From the NCBI GenBank assembly GCA_023653095.1, contig JAMNXP010000005.1, positions 1 to 64,000 of the forward strand: a stretch of DNA of 64,000 nt, written 5' to 3'. Numbering within the stretch: the stretch's first letter is position 1; every line of letters begins with the position of its first letter. The notes beneath the pieces were generated by a model. It was given only the letters and a program-made list of their open reading frames with translations. It was not told the origin of the DNA and did no database searches. A program made the position numbers and the translations under genes. This DNA comes from Bacteroidia bacterium (GTDB lineage: Bacteria > Bacteroidota > Bacteroidia > NS11-12g > UBA955). Shown here piece after piece: positions 10,763 to 19,976 of the stretch.

Positions 10763-10766
10763 GTTG

Positions 10767-10774
10767 TAACTTTG
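10767..10774 (+). promoter_or_regulatory. -7 box TAACTTTG before the outer-membrane protein gene
   Basis: Consensus TAnnTTTG, 5 nt before ATG 10780. Confidence 0.6.
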
Positions 10775-10779
10775 CCAAT

Positions 10780-11727
10780 ATGAAGGGGGTTCTTCTATGC
10801 TTGAGTTTTTTGTTGCACGGCCTTATTACGGCAGTGAACTTGAAATCTGACACTCTCCATCCAGCATCAAAAGACACCACAGAAACCAAACTCATTGGCG
10901 GAAGATACGTCTTTATGCAATCAGGTTATCCGGTTGAAAAAAGAACCTTGCAGTATCAGAACTTGAACGGGTTGATGAACGATTTTCAGTACGGCATATC
11001 CAACGAAATTTCAATTGCTGCGGGGATTGTACTGCCATCGTTCGCATACATTGCACCCCAATATTCTACTCAAGTTGCCAAAGATCAACGTCTTGTAATT
11101 GGTGATGTGTATGGAACAAGTTTGTTGCACATGGAAGACAATGAATTTGACGCCAATATGCTCTATGCCGGGTACACTTACGGCGGAATACACAACCATT
11201 TTACCGTTGCTCTAGGATATCTCACTTCCAATAAAACTCCTTCAGGAAATATTGTTTTTCAGTTAGGCGGACAAAAAAAACTCAGCAGAAGCATCTACTT
11301 ATTGGGTGAGATGTGGTATTCTAACGGATATCAGTACAGTCCTTCTACCAGCAAATGGAGACGTGATGCCAATGGTCAACCACTTTTGGAGGATCCTTCT
11401 CGGCCGTTATCTTCTCCCTATGTTTTAGACTTTAAACGCTACGAATTAAACAGAAATACGCTGTATGCCAATGTGCAATTCCGTTTGATTAGTGAGAAAA
11501 ACTCCAATAAAAGCTGGTCATTTGGATTGCTTTACTACGCAAACTGGGGTGGCAACTACATTGAGGAGGGGAAATACGGCGAGACAAGAAAATTATCGAA
11601 TTTATTTGTACTTCCACTTCCGAGCATTAGCTTCATTCAAAGAATTGGCGATTTTCGTCCCCAAGAAATTAGCCTAAAAAATACATCTTTGCCTTTGCGC
11701 TCTGACAGAAAACCTTCTAAACTCTGA
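10780..11727 (+). CDS. Predicted outer-membrane beta-barrel protein, unknown function
   Basis: A 315-residue protein with a hydrophobic N-terminal signal (MKGVLLCLSFLLHG). It continues in alternating aromatic and polar strands typical of a beta-barrel (MLYAGYTYGGIHNHFTVALG, SIYLLGEMWY, SFGLLYYANWGGNY). I do not recognise the family. The ATG at 10780 is chosen because it begins the signal peptide and follows a TAnnTTTG box; the upstream codons overlap the WD40 gene. It probably has its own promoter. Confidence 0.7.
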   Translation: MKGVLLCLSFLLHGLITAVNLKSDTLHPASKDTTETKLIGGRYVFMQSGYPVEKRTLQYQNLNGLMNDFQYGISNEISIAAGIVLPSFAYIAPQYSTQVAKDQRLVIGDVYGTSLLHMEDNEFDANMLYAGYTYGGIHNHFTVALGYLTSNKTPSGNIVFQLGGQKKLSRSIYLLGEMWYSNGYQYSPSTSKWRRDANGQPLLEDPSRPLSSPYVLDFKRYELNRNTLYANVQFRLISEKNSNKSWSFGLLYYANWGGNYIEEGKYGETRKLSNLFVLPLPSISFIQRIGDFRPQEISLKNTSLPLRSDRKPSKL

Positions 11728-11742
11728 TTTAAAATAAAATTT

Positions 11743-11750
11743 TATCTTTG
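11743..11750 (+). promoter_or_regulatory. -7 box TATCTTTG before dcd
   Basis: Exact TAnnTTTG, 4 nt before the dcd ATG, implying a leaderless or very short-leader transcript. Confidence 0.65.
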
Positions 11751-11754
11751 CGGA

Positions 11755-12291
11755 ATGATTTTGTCTGACAAACGCATCCTTGAAGAAATTGAAAAGGGTA
11801 CCATCATTGTGAAACCCTATGATCGCAACGCATTGGGTAGCAATAGTTACGATGTTCATTTGGGTCAGCATTTAGCGGTATATGAAGCTGCTGAATTGGA
11901 TGCGAAAAAACACAACACCATCAGACATTTTGATATCCCCGAAGAAGGGTTTGTACTTCAACCAGATACACTATATTTAGGTGTAACATCGGAATACACA
12001 GAAACCCATGCTCATGTTCCGTTTTTGGAAGGGAAAAGCAGCACAGGTAGATTGGGTATAGATATTCATGCTACCGCAGGGAAAGGGGATGTTGGATTTT
12101 GTGGAAATTGGACCTTGGAAATTTCAGTGAAAATGCCTGTGAGAGTCTATGCAGGAATGCCCATTGGGCAATTAATTTATTTCCCGGTTGAAGGAGAAAT
12201 ATTGGTTCCCTATAATTCCAAGAAAAATGCTAAGTATAGCGGACAACCAGATCGACCGGTGGAAAGCATGATGTGGAAGAACGCTTTCTAA
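11755..12291 (+). CDS. dcd: dCTP deaminase
   Basis: Deaminates dCTP to dUTP for dTMP synthesis. The 178-residue length and the motifs SNSYDVHLG, EGKSSTGRLGIDIHATAG and GNWTLEISV match the Dcd/dUTPase trimeric family. The catalytic Glu and the ordering Ser-Arg pair lie in these segments. A bifunctional DCD-DUT cannot be excluded from sequence alone. It converges on the YkgJ-type gene with a 27-bp gap. Confidence 0.93.
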   Translation: MILSDKRILEEIEKGTIIVKPYDRNALGSNSYDVHLGQHLAVYEAAELDAKKHNTIRHFDIPEEGFVLQPDTLYLGVTSEYTETHAHVPFLEGKSSTGRLGIDIHATAGKGDVGFCGNWTLEISVKMPVRVYAGMPIGQLIYFPVEGEILVPYNSKKNAKYSGQPDRPVESMMWKNAF

Positions 12292-12318
12292 ATTGCGCTC
12301 TCTGCATTTAAACCAGTT

Positions 12319-12807
12319 TTAATTTAACTCTTTGAGTCGCTCTGCAATCTGGTAAACCGCAGGGCAAATAAGTACGTTTTTGGGAATTAAATGCAAATGC
12401 GTATGCATCTTGCGCTGATTGGTATGAGGGAATTCCCTGCATGCCTTGGGTCGATCATCATATACGGAACAGGCATTGTCTTCTCCCAGAAAAGGGCAGG
12501 GGACGGATTTCATGGCATAGATTCCGTCTGTATCTAGAAATAGGTAAGTTTGAACAAAATCTTTTTCTCGCATTCTTAAGGCATTGCTCAATCGTTCAAT
12601 GTCTTTTTCAAACAACATAGGGCTTGTGGTTTTACAACAATTACCACAAGTCAAACAATCTAGGTTTTCGAATACTTGCTCGTGTTTTTCCTCGAACCAT
12701 TGATCCAAATTTCTGGGAGGGTGTGACTTCACTTTTTTCAAAGTTGCCAATACCGCTGTCTTTATTTTCCGGTATTTCTGTTTGAGCTCCTCTGTGATTG
12801 GATTCAT
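12319..12807 (-). CDS. YkgJ-family cysteine-cluster protein
   Basis: A 162-residue protein with the CxxCGNCC cluster at 51-58 and a second set of cysteines in PCPFLGEDNACSVYDDRPKACREFP. The family is thought to bind zinc or an iron-sulfur centre through these eight cysteines; its biochemical role is not established. It is the last gene of the reverse-strand rpsP operon and lies 3 bp after the pseudouridine synthase gene. Confidence 0.88.
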   Translation of the reverse strand: MNPITEELKQKYRKIKTAVLATLKKVKSHPPRNLDQWFEEKHEQVFENLDCLTCGNCCKTTSPMLFEKDIERLSNALRMREKDFVQTYLFLDTDGIYAMKSVPCPFLGEDNACSVYDDRPKACREFPHTNQRKMHTHLHLIPKNVLICPAVYQIAERLKELN

Positions 12808-12810
12808 TTT

Positions 12811-13530
12811 TTAACGGTCGTATTTATCTAGGAGTTTCAAGAAAACGCCAAAATCATTTGGATAATCAGCCATGATTGAAATGGTTTGATTGTTCAAGTC
12901 TTTAAAAATCAATTCTCTTGCATGTAATGCAAATCGTTGAATCAAAGGTCTATCTTCGCCTGATATTTTGCGTTTTACCAATGAAAGCCTAGGGGTTTGA
13001 CTCCCATAAAGTTCATCGGCAGCAATTTTTGCATTTTGAGAAGCTAAATGAACCCTGATTTGATGCAGTCTTCCAGTCTTGGGTTTGCATTCCAACAAGG
13101 TAAAGTGCCTGAATGTCTGTAGGGTTTGAAAATGGGTTTGAGCGGGTTTCCCAAACTGTTTGTCAATTTTGATGTTGTTCAAATTATCTGTGTTGATAGG
13201 GAGATCAACCCAAAAGTCTTGAAATTCAACGACACCGTCTACAATGGCATGATAGATTTTTTCAATTTGCCGTTTTTCAAATTGAATGGAAACATGCCTG
13301 TATGTTTCAGCATCTTTTGCAATCAATAAAGCACCGGATGTTTCTCTATCAATTCTGTGGCAAAGTATACTTTCGGGCCAGCGTTTTCTTGACCATTCCA
13401 GAACAGATTCTGCTGTATATTTACCTCTTTCGGGAAGGCTAGGTACATAGGGAGGTTTGTTGATAGCCACCCAACGATCATTTTCTTCAATAATGGTTAT
13501 ATGTTGTTTCTTGCCGCTCAAAATAATCAC
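12811..13530 (-). CDS. RluA-family RNA pseudouridine synthase
   Basis: The catalytic-loop motif HRIDRETSGALLI is visible with nucleophilic Asp61, together with the GRLHQIRVHL motif. No S4 domain precedes the catalytic domain, so it resembles the small RluA/RluC-like enzymes that modify rRNA or tRNA uridines. The target cannot be assigned. It overlaps the exonuclease gene by 4 bp, indicating translational coupling. Confidence 0.9.
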   Translation of the reverse strand: MIILSGKKQHITIIEENDRWVAINKPPYVPSLPERGKYTAESVLEWSRKRWPESILCHRIDRETSGALLIAKDAETYRHVSIQFEKRQIEKIYHAIVDGVVEFQDFWVDLPINTDNLNNIKIDKQFGKPAQTHFQTLQTFRHFTLLECKPKTGRLHQIRVHLASQNAKIAADELYGSQTPRLSLVKRKISGEDRPLIQRFALHARELIFKDLNNQTISIMADYPNDFGVFLKLLDKYDR

Positions 13531-14294
13531 TTATTCATCATACTGAGTCTGATTTTGGTGAGTACTCGCTTGGTTTGAAGCGGAAAATCACCGTCCATCA
13601 TCCAATTGTAATAACTTGGTTCACTGCGCAATACACTTTCAATGGTCTTGCCCTTGTGTTTTCCAAAATTAAATACAGCTTCTTTTTTTTGATTGTAGAC
13701 AAATCTACCGGCTAAATCTACGGCATTATCTGTTGAACTGAATTCATGAAGTCCTTTTACGTCAGCGGGAAGATTGTCGTATTTTTCAATTTGAGCTTTC
13801 AGAACTTTCCAAGTGGCTATGGTATCAACTTCGGCTGAATGAGCTCCTTCAAGGTCTTCGTTAACGTAGAACTTGACGGCAGCCGTTAAGTTACGGGGTT
13901 CCATTTTGTGAAATATGCGTTGTACATCAACAAATTTGCGATTTTCGATATCAAAGTCAATTTCAGCTCTGTAGAATTCTTCTACCATCAACGGGAAATC
14001 AAATTTATTGGAGTTGAATCCTCCGAAATCACACAGTTTTAAAAACTCATTCAATTCTGGAGCCAGCTGTTTGAAAGACGGTTTGTCAGCAACGTCTGCG
14101 TCATAAATTCCATGAATTTCACTGACTTCCTTGGGGATGGGAATTCCCGGATTCACTCTAAAGGTTCTCAATTCCTCGTCTTCGTTGGGGAAAATTTTCA
14201 AAAGAGAGATTTCTACAATTCGATCGTGATTGATATTGATCCCTGTAGTTTCAAGGTCAAAAATGACCAACGGACGGGTAAGTTTAAGTTTCAT
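13527..14294 (-). CDS. DnaQ-like 3'-5' exonuclease
   Basis: An exonuclease-family protein with ExoI motif FDLETTG (Asp13 and Glu15), an ExoII-like region (FNSNKFDFPLMVEEF) and an ExoIII motif HSAEVDT containing the His and Asp. A C-terminal segment with NFGKHKGKTIESVL resembles the small domain found after such nucleases in Bacteroidota. It probably acts in DNA repair or proofreading. It lies 5 bp after trmD in the rpsP operon. Confidence 0.9.
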   Translation of the reverse strand: MKLKLTRPLVIFDLETTGININHDRIVEISLLKIFPNEDEELRTFRVNPGIPIPKEVSEIHGIYDADVADKPSFKQLAPELNEFLKLCDFGGFNSNKFDFPLMVEEFYRAEIDFDIENRKFVDVQRIFHKMEPRNLTAAVKFYVNEDLEGAHSAEVDTIATWKVLKAQIEKYDNLPADVKGLHEFSSTDNAVDLAGRFVYNQKKEAVFNFGKHKGKTIESVLRSEPSYYNWMMDGDFPLQTKRVLTKIRLSMMNK

Positions 14295-14299
14295 TAGGT

Positions 14300-14980
14300 T
14301 TATTCGTCGTTAAGTAAATCAGGTCTAAGTTGTTGAGTACGCTCAATACTTTGATCCAATCTCCATTCTTCTATTTTTTTATGATTGCCACTCAATAATA
14401 CGTCTGGCACTTTCATATCATGAAAGATTTCAGGTCGAGTGAAAAGGGGAGGAGCCAGTAAGTTGTCTTGAAAAGAATCACTCAAAGCGCTTTCTTCGTT
14501 TCCAATAACACCGGGAATCAATCTGACTACAGCATCTGTAATGGCAGCCGCAGCAATTTCGCCGCCAGACAATACAAAATCTCCCAACGAAATTTCAAGA
14601 TTCACGTATTCATCTCTGATACGTTGATCTATGCCTTTGTAATGTCCGCAGATAATCATCAAATTGCCACCAATGCTTAATTGGTTGGCCAAAGGTTGAT
14701 TGAAAGGTTTCCCGTCTGGGGTGGTATAGATGATGAATTGATAATCTCTTTCGGACTTTAATTTTTCAATCACCGTTGACAGAGGCTCACACATGAGTAC
14801 CATTCCGGCGCCGCCACCAAAGGGGTAATCATCAATTTGGCGGTATTTGCCAATTCCATATTCATGGAGGTTATGCACCACTATTTCAGCAAGCCCTTTT
14901 TCTTGGGCCTTCTTGGGGATGCTGTGATTCAGCGGTCCATGCAATAGTTCGGGAACAGCAGATATGATGTCAATCCTCAT
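14300..14980 (-). CDS. trmD: tRNA (guanine-37-N1)-methyltransferase
   Basis: Methylates G37 beside the anticodon to prevent +1 frameshifting. The SPOUT knot motifs are present ([34 protein letters not shown]), and the length is 226 residues. It overlaps rimM by 11 bp. In many bacteria rplS follows trmD; here an exonuclease gene follows instead. Confidence 0.97.
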   Translation of the reverse strand: MRIDIISAVPELLHGPLNHSIPKKAQEKGLAEIVVHNLHEYGIGKYRQIDDYPFGGGAGMVLMCEPLSTVIEKLKSERDYQFIIYTTPDGKPFNQPLANQLSIGGNLMIICGHYKGIDQRIRDEYVNLEISLGDFVLSGGEIAAAAITDAVVRLIPGVIGNEESALSDSFQDNLLAPPLFTRPEIFHDMKVPDVLLSGNHKKIEEWRLDQSIERTQQLRPDLLNDE

Positions 14981-15488
14981 GATTTTCTGGATCTACCAAA
15001 CCATCGGGTAAATCCATGTGCAAAGTTCGGTCATTCTCATTGATTTGAATAATCCATTCTTCCACAAAAGGGATTAAAATTTTGCGATTTTCGCAAATGA
15101 TGTTCATCATGATTTGCCCGGGATAATCTTCGAGAGAATCGATTTGCCCAACCCGGGTTCCATCTGATGTAACCAATTGAAAACCGTTAATTTGAAACTG
15201 AGGTGGAACGTCATCAACGGTATTCTGGTCTAGACCTACGGTAAGTCCAAGTAATTCTTCGGCTTGACTTTCAGAATCGATGAATTGTAATTTTACAATT
15301 TCAAGAGATTTACTCATTTCTTCAATGAGGAAGGGGACCCCTTTTTCGTTGATCACAACATAAAGGTAGTCCCCTAGTTCAGGGATGAGGTCATCATCAT
15401 CCCAAAAAATATTCAGGCTGCCTTTATAACCGTGTTTAGAGGTGATTTTCCCAATTGGAATGATTGGGGGAGGCAGTATCTGTGTCAT
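14970..15488 (-). CDS. rimM: 16S rRNA maturation factor RimM
   Basis: RimM assists maturation of the 30S head and binds S19. The N-terminal domain shows [17 protein letters not shown] and the C-terminal PRC-like barrel shows [15 protein letters not shown] and LIPFVEEWI. At 172 residues it is normal length. The start overlaps the rpsP stop by one base and the end overlaps trmD. Confidence 0.95.
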   Translation of the reverse strand: MTQILPPPIIPIGKITSKHGYKGSLNIFWDDDDLIPELGDYLYVVINEKGVPFLIEEMSKSLEIVKLQFIDSESQAEELLGLTVGLDQNTVDDVPPQFQINGFQLVTSDGTRVGQIDSLEDYPGQIMMNIICENRKILIPFVEEWIIQINENDRTLHMDLPDGLVDPENHED

Positions 15489-16054
15489 TATTCAGCGCTT
15501 TCTTCAGCTGGAGCGTCAGCACCTTCTGTAGCAGCATCTTCGGCAGCAACTTCTTCAGTAGCTTCCTCTTCGGCTGGGTTAGCAGCGGCTTCAGCTTCTG
15601 CTAATTTAGCCTGTAACTTAGCGGCATATTCTTCTTTGCGCTTAACCTCAGCGGCAAGAGCTGCTGCACGTTGGTCAGCGGCTGCTTTGCTCAATCCATC
15701 ACGTTTAGCTTGAACTTTGCCTTCTTTTTCAGTCAACCACTCGTTAAAACGCTGGTCTGCCACTTCTTGGGTAATTGCACCTTTGTTTACACCCACTTGA
15801 AGGTGTTTTTTGTATGCTGCTCCTTTGTAAGAAAGGATAGCACGCGCGGTGTCAGTAGGTTGAGCACCTTTCAACAACCAATCTACAGCCTTATCAAGGT
15901 CAAGAATGATGGTTGCAGGGTTGCTAATGGGGTTGTAAGTACCGATTTTCTCGATGAATCTACCATCGCGAGGAGATCTCTGATCTGCTACAACGATGTG
16001 ATAGAAAGCTCTTTTCTTTCTACCGTGTCTTTGCAATCTAATTTTGGTTGCCAT
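15488..16054 (-). CDS. rpsP: Ribosomal protein bS16 with acidic C-terminal extension
   Basis: Residues 1 to about 80 are a standard S16 ([21 protein letters not shown] and [14 protein letters not shown]). A long Ala/Glu/Lys-rich tail follows, ending in repeats of acidic residues, and brings the total to 188. Such extensions are common in Bacteroidota S16 proteins. It heads a six-gene operon with rimM, trmD, an exonuclease, a pseudouridine synthase and a YkgJ protein. Confidence 0.97.
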   Translation of the reverse strand: MATKIRLQRHGRKKRAFYHIVVADQRSPRDGRFIEKIGTYNPISNPATIILDLDKAVDWLLKGAQPTDTARAILSYKGAAYKKHLQVGVNKGAITQEVADQRFNEWLTEKEGKVQAKRDGLSKAAADQRAAALAAEVKRKEEYAAKLQAKLAEAEAAANPAEEEATEEVAAEDAATEGADAPAEESAE

Positions 16055-16114
16055 ATGTTTACTCTTTCTTCTATTTTCATCCTAACCCGTAGGACGCTCC
16101 TCCGAAAAGGACTG

Positions 16115-16122
16115 CAAAGATA
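16115..16122 (-). promoter_or_regulatory. -7 box TATCTTTG of the rpsP operon
   Basis: Minus-strand TAnnTTTG leaving a 60-nt leader before rpsP. The leader contains two short inverted repeats, for example TCCTA and TAGGA separated by 5 nt. This is one of the few longer leaders in the window. Confidence 0.6.
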
Positions 16123-16206
16123 ATAGTATCAAAACAAATTGCCAAATGAATCAACTATTTACCTAATTTTTGGGATAGTTGCCAAAAGAATTAAAACTAA
16201 TATTGC

Positions 16207-16214
16207 TATCTTTA
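16207..16214 (+). promoter_or_regulatory. Near-consensus -7 box TATCTTTA of the signalling operon
   Basis: Seven of eight positions match the consensus if n is any base (last base A instead of G); 7 nt before the response-regulator ATG. Confidence 0.4.
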
Positions 16215-16221
16215 ATGTTGA

Positions 16222-16863
16222 ATGTTGAAGCGCCGAATTGTTATTTGTGATGACCATCAAGTGGTCATTGAAGGATTGAAAATGATTCTTCAATCAAACC
16301 CTAACCTAGAAGTTGTGGGTAGTTTTTTGGATGCATCTGAGTTTCGGGAGTTTTGGCAAATTCATAATGCCAATATTGATGTGGTTTTAATGGATGCTCA
16401 TTTGAAAAATGATGTTTCTGGTTTAGAATTAAGAAATAGTATTTCTGACAATTCAAACAAGGCCTATTGGGTGCTGTTTTCTTCGTTCGTTGATAAATAC
16501 CTTGCTGTTCAAGCCAAGAAAATAGGCTTTCAAGCTTGTATATCTAAGGAAATTCCAGCAGCTAGACTTATACAGTTGTTAGAGCACGGGAGCCCTGTTT
16601 TTTACTCGTACCCAGATTTAATAGATAGACCCGGCATAAGATTGATTGAATCTGTTTTAGAAGGGTTGTCTAACCTTACTAAAACAGAAAAGATAGTTCT
16701 TAATAAATTGAAAGAAGGAAAACGATCTAAAGAATCTGCAGATGAACTCAATGTCAGTGTGCACACCTTCGAAACGCATAAAAAGAATATATTTAGAAAG
16801 TTAAATGTGAATAGCACCACAGAGTTAATGAGCTTGATTGACGATTATAAGTTTATTTCATGA
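16222..16863 (+). CDS. NarL/LuxR-family response regulator
   Basis: A receiver domain (about 1-125) carries the acidic pair Asp10-Asp11, phosphoacceptor Asp58 in VLMDAHL, a Ser at 87-88 and conserved Lys109 in CISKE. A C-terminal LuxR-type helix-turn-helix follows (LTKTEKIVLNKLKEGKRSKE, then VHTFETHKKNIFRKL). It should bind DNA when phosphorylated. Its stop overlaps the first kinase gene by 4 bp (ATGA), and two kinases follow in the same operon. Confidence 0.93.
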   Translation: MLKRRIVICDDHQVVIEGLKMILQSNPNLEVVGSFLDASEFREFWQIHNANIDVVLMDAHLKNDVSGLELRNSISDNSNKAYWVLFSSFVDKYLAVQAKKIGFQACISKEIPAARLIQLLEHGSPVFYSYPDLIDRPGIRLIESVLEGLSNLTKTEKIVLNKLKEGKRSKESADELNVSVHTFETHKKNIFRKLNVNSTTELMSLIDDYKFIS

Positions 16864-18149
16864 ACCCCAATGCGGTGAATTTAGAGTCCATCTTTGAACA
16901 GCAGTTATTTCAATTTGCTGGCGGACTAATTTCTGGGGGATTTGTCTTCTTTACCTTGCTTGCTCTGACCATTGTATGGTTTCTTAATAATCCATTATTG
17001 AAATTGCTATTGATATTTACAACTCTGCAAACCATCTTAGTTACTTATGATTTTCAGTACGTCTCCTCGGGAAGTTTTGGAAAATTCAGTTTGGTCAAGT
17101 TGATCTTGGCGACTTCCTTTACAATTTTGGTTCAACAATATTTAAAAGAAATCAAATATCGAGCCCAATTGAAATTGAAATATTTAGAAAGAGATGTTTA
17201 CTGGATTTTAATTATTTCATCTTTGATGTTACTGACTTGGTTTTTTTGCCATTGGTTCCTAATCAGATTTACCTTCACCATCCTCTTGTTGTACTGGTTT
17301 TACTTGGGAGTTAACATAAACTTTGTATTCAAAAACGCAAGTCCATTTTACCGATTATCGGGATTCTTACTTTGGTTTTACAGTTGGGTTGTTTTTTTTG
17401 TTCTCTTAATTCCAATTCACCAAGGCTTTGGTTTACACGAAAGTCAATGGTCACAAATAACATACTTAGGGTGGTTGGGTGTTTCATTCTTTGCAGCTAT
17501 GAGTTTAATACATCAAGTGGTTCAATTAAACGCTCAAAATTTAAAATTAGAATCTGAACAATTGGATTTGAAAAATAAATTAGGATTTGCACAATTAGAG
17601 TCTTCCGAGAACGAACGCAGGAGAATTGTTTCAGAACTTCACAATGATGTACTTAACAGAATTGATATGCTTTCTATGACTGCCAATCAGTCAGCTTTAA
17701 ATCAAGATAATATCAACTTGAATTTAATTGATTCTTTACAAGTGTTGAGAAAATATACTTACAAATTATATCCTCCACACACCGATGTTTTATCTATCGC
17801 CGATATTTTTCAACGGGAGGCTGAAATTTGGTCTGATTCTGCTGTTTATGTTGAAGTGTTTTTTGAATCATCTTGGAATCAATTGAATTTGGATTATGTT
17901 ATGCCCATCTTTCGATTTGTTGAGTTTGTAACCCAATCGCTTGCTCAATTCAAAATATTGCAAAAAGTAGTGTGGAATTTTTCAGCCAAACAACATCAAT
18001 TAATGTTACAAATTCAGGCTTTTGGAAATTTTGACAATGTCTACTTAAATAAAGATGAATACCTTATTTACAAGGATTTATTGAATGCAGAATTAGTAGA
18101 AAAGAATTTAGATGGGTCTTATGAAATGAGTTTGTTTTTCAATAATTAA
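16860..18149 (+). CDS. Membrane histidine kinase homologue with degenerate ATPase domain
   Basis: About seven hydrophobic segments (residues 25-225) are followed by a HisKA_3-type dimerisation helix NERRRIVSELHNDVLNR with candidate phospho-His261. Downstream of it I find no N-box asparagine motif, no DxGxG and no GLGL segment; the region where the N-box belongs reads RFVEFVTQSLAQF. It therefore looks like a pseudokinase that may be phosphorylated by, or pair with, the full kinase encoded next. The gene overlaps the response regulator by 4 bp and ends 3 bp before the second kinase. Confidence 0.75.
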   Translation: MNPNAVNLESIFEQQLFQFAGGLISGGFVFFTLLALTIVWFLNNPLLKLLLIFTTLQTILVTYDFQYVSSGSFGKFSLVKLILATSFTILVQQYLKEIKYRAQLKLKYLERDVYWILIISSLMLLTWFFCHWFLIRFTFTILLLYWFYLGVNINFVFKNASPFYRLSGFLLWFYSWVVFFVLLIPIHQGFGLHESQWSQITYLGWLGVSFFAAMSLIHQVVQLNAQNLKLESEQLDLKNKLGFAQLESSENERRRIVSELHNDVLNRIDMLSMTANQSALNQDNINLNLIDSLQVLRKYTYKLYPPHTDVLSIADIFQREAEIWSDSAVYVEVFFESSWNQLNLDYVMPIFRFVEFVTQSLAQFKILQKVVWNFSAKQHQLMLQIQAFGNFDNVYLNKDEYLIYKDLLNAELVEKNLDGSYEMSLFFNN

Positions 18150-18152
18150 TCT

Positions 18153-19976
18153 ATGAGAAATACGCTATTTTTTGGATTGGTCATTTTATTTTTAAATAGT
18201 TGTAGTTTTCAGAGTAGTGACAATAGATTGGTGAAAAATGGATTGACTATGGCCTCGCCTTCAGATTCACTAGAAACGGTGAAACAGTTTTTAGTTGTCC
18301 ACCCTAACATCGATTCTTTTAGTTTCAATAGTGAAATTCATTGGTTTAGATTTCCAATCAAAAATGTTGTGCCCGGCCAATATGCATTAGTTGTTCCTGA
18401 TTATCAAATTAATAAACTTCAACTTTTTTTGCTTGCTGATTCAGTCTCGCCCAAAGAAATCTTAGTTACTGGTGATGAAATTCCAGTGAGTCAATATTCC
18501 AATAAAGCCAGATCAAATGTGGCTTTCATTGAGTTGAAAGCAGGACAGAATTATGAGGTATATGCCAAATATTCAAGGCCCGGTAATAGACCTCAATTGG
18601 TCATGAATTTAATGTCGCCGTCAGATTATGCAAATTACAGCGTTCGTCTAGAATGGTCTTATGGCTTGATTTATGGGTTATTAGTCATATATCTCTGTTT
18701 AGTTTTGGCCGTTTTAATCTGGACTCGTGACATTAAGTATTTCTTTTTTCTGCTTTGGGTATTGTCATATTTGGTGTATTTCTCAACTACCTCAGGACAT
18801 TTAAAGTTCTATGTATTCCCTGAAATGAAAGAGAATTTCAGTTTGATTCGATTGGAATTCATGCTGATTTCTATGTACGCAATGACGGAATACTCTCTTC
18901 TTTATTACAACCGAAGAAAATCCATGATTTGGGTAATTTGGATTTGGTATGGATTGTTCCTTTGGAGTATTACGGGTATTCTTTATGAACCATTGACGGG
19001 TAAATCGATGTTTCAAGGAAATGAAAAAGCCTACATTTACCTTATTAGAGGTATATTCCTTAGCTTTATCACCTTGCAATCATATCTTTCCGTAAAATGG
19101 ATTATCAAGAATAAAAGCATCTCGTTTCTATCCATCGTTTTTGTTTTATATCTACTTAATATGTTCCTGTACTTATATCAAACCGTTTATTTAGATAATG
19201 TTGATTTTGATTATTTCATCTTAGCAACGGTATGGTTTCTGATATTAGAAATTCTTTCTATTGCCGGCGGATTGTCTTATTATTTGATGAAAGACAATCA
19301 AAGGAACCTCTATTTACTTCAACAGAATACCCTACTCAAAAAGGAAATCAACCGAGTGTATTTTACCGTTCAGGAACAAGAAAAACGAAGAATTGCACGT
19401 GAAATTCACGACGATATTTTAAATCGACTTTCTATGTTGCTTCTTCTTTCAAGGGATGGATATCTGCCTCAAAATTTGTTGGTAGAAAGATTAAGGCAAC
19501 TCAGTAAAGATGTTAAATTATACACACTGGGACTTTATCCTATTTGGGTGCAGAAAATGGATATCTCCGAAATGATTGACCAAAATATTCAAGAATTAAG
19601 CAACGCTTTGAACTTAAAGTTAAATAAACAGTTAACAGATCTTCCATCATTAACCACCACGGTTAAGCTACAGTTGTTCCGAATCATGTACGAGTTCATT
19701 TCCAACTCGGGCAAATACGCTAATGCAAAAAACGTACATCTGTCTATTATTTATTTTCATGGTTCGCAAGAATTAATATTGAATATATACGACGACGGAA
19801 AAGGATTGGAAACCAATCATAAAGTAGGCTTAGGTCTAAAAAGTATCCAAAATAGGGTGTCTATTCTAAACGGTAAAATGTCTATTCAAAACAAGCCCGG
19901 TTTTGGACTTGAGTGGACCATCATCATACCACTACAAAATGCGCATCTTGGCGAACTTCAACACCAAGGTCTTTGA
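18153..19976 (+). CDS. 7TM-DISM-type membrane sensor histidine kinase (lipoprotein signal)
   Basis: A signal with a lipobox-like LNSC (Cys17) is followed by a periplasmic sensing domain (about 30-165) and seven transmembrane segments (170-380). A HisKA_3 helix carries His419 in KRRIAREIHDDILNR, and an intact HATPase follows with FISNSGKYANA (N-box), DDGKGL (G1) and GLGLKSIQNR (G2). It is the active kinase of the operon and probably phosphorylates the upstream response regulator. Its 3' end overlaps convergent pcrA by 45 bp. Confidence 0.88.
   Translation: MRNTLFFGLVILFLNSCSFQSSDNRLVKNGLTMASPSDSLETVKQFLVVHPNIDSFSFNSEIHWFRFPIKNVVPGQYALVVPDYQINKLQLFLLADSVSPKEILVTGDEIPVSQYSNKARSNVAFIELKAGQNYEVYAKYSRPGNRPQLVMNLMSPSDYANYSVRLEWSYGLIYGLLVIYLCLVLAVLIWTRDIKYFFFLLWVLSYLVYFSTTSGHLKFYVFPEMKENFSLIRLEFMLISMYAMTEYSLLYYNRRKSMIWVIWIWYGLFLWSITGILYEPLTGKSMFQGNEKAYIYLIRGIFLSFITLQSYLSVKWIIKNKSISFLSIVFVLYLLNMFLYLYQTVYLDNVDFDYFILATVWFLILEILSIAGGLSYYLMKDNQRNLYLLQQNTLLKKEINRVYFTVQEQEKRRIAREIHDDILNRLSMLLLLSRDGYLPQNLLVERLRQLSKDVKLYTLGLYPIWVQKMDISEMIDQNIQELSNALNLKLNKQLTDLPSLTTTVKLQLFRIMYEFISNSGKYANAKNVHLSIIYFHGSQELILNIYDDGKGLETNHKVGLGLKSIQNRVSILNGKMSIQNKPGFGLEWTIIIPLQNAHLGELQHQGL

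Noticed and set aside
12319..14980. rplS expected after trmD
   Set aside because: The genes following trmD are an exonuclease, a pseudouridine synthase and a YkgJ protein; no L19 sequence is seen, so no rplS is annotated.
15432..15713. Ser/Ala-rich plus-strand frame opposite rpsP
   Set aside because: Shadow of the Ala/Glu-rich bS16 tail on the other strand; rpsP is certain.
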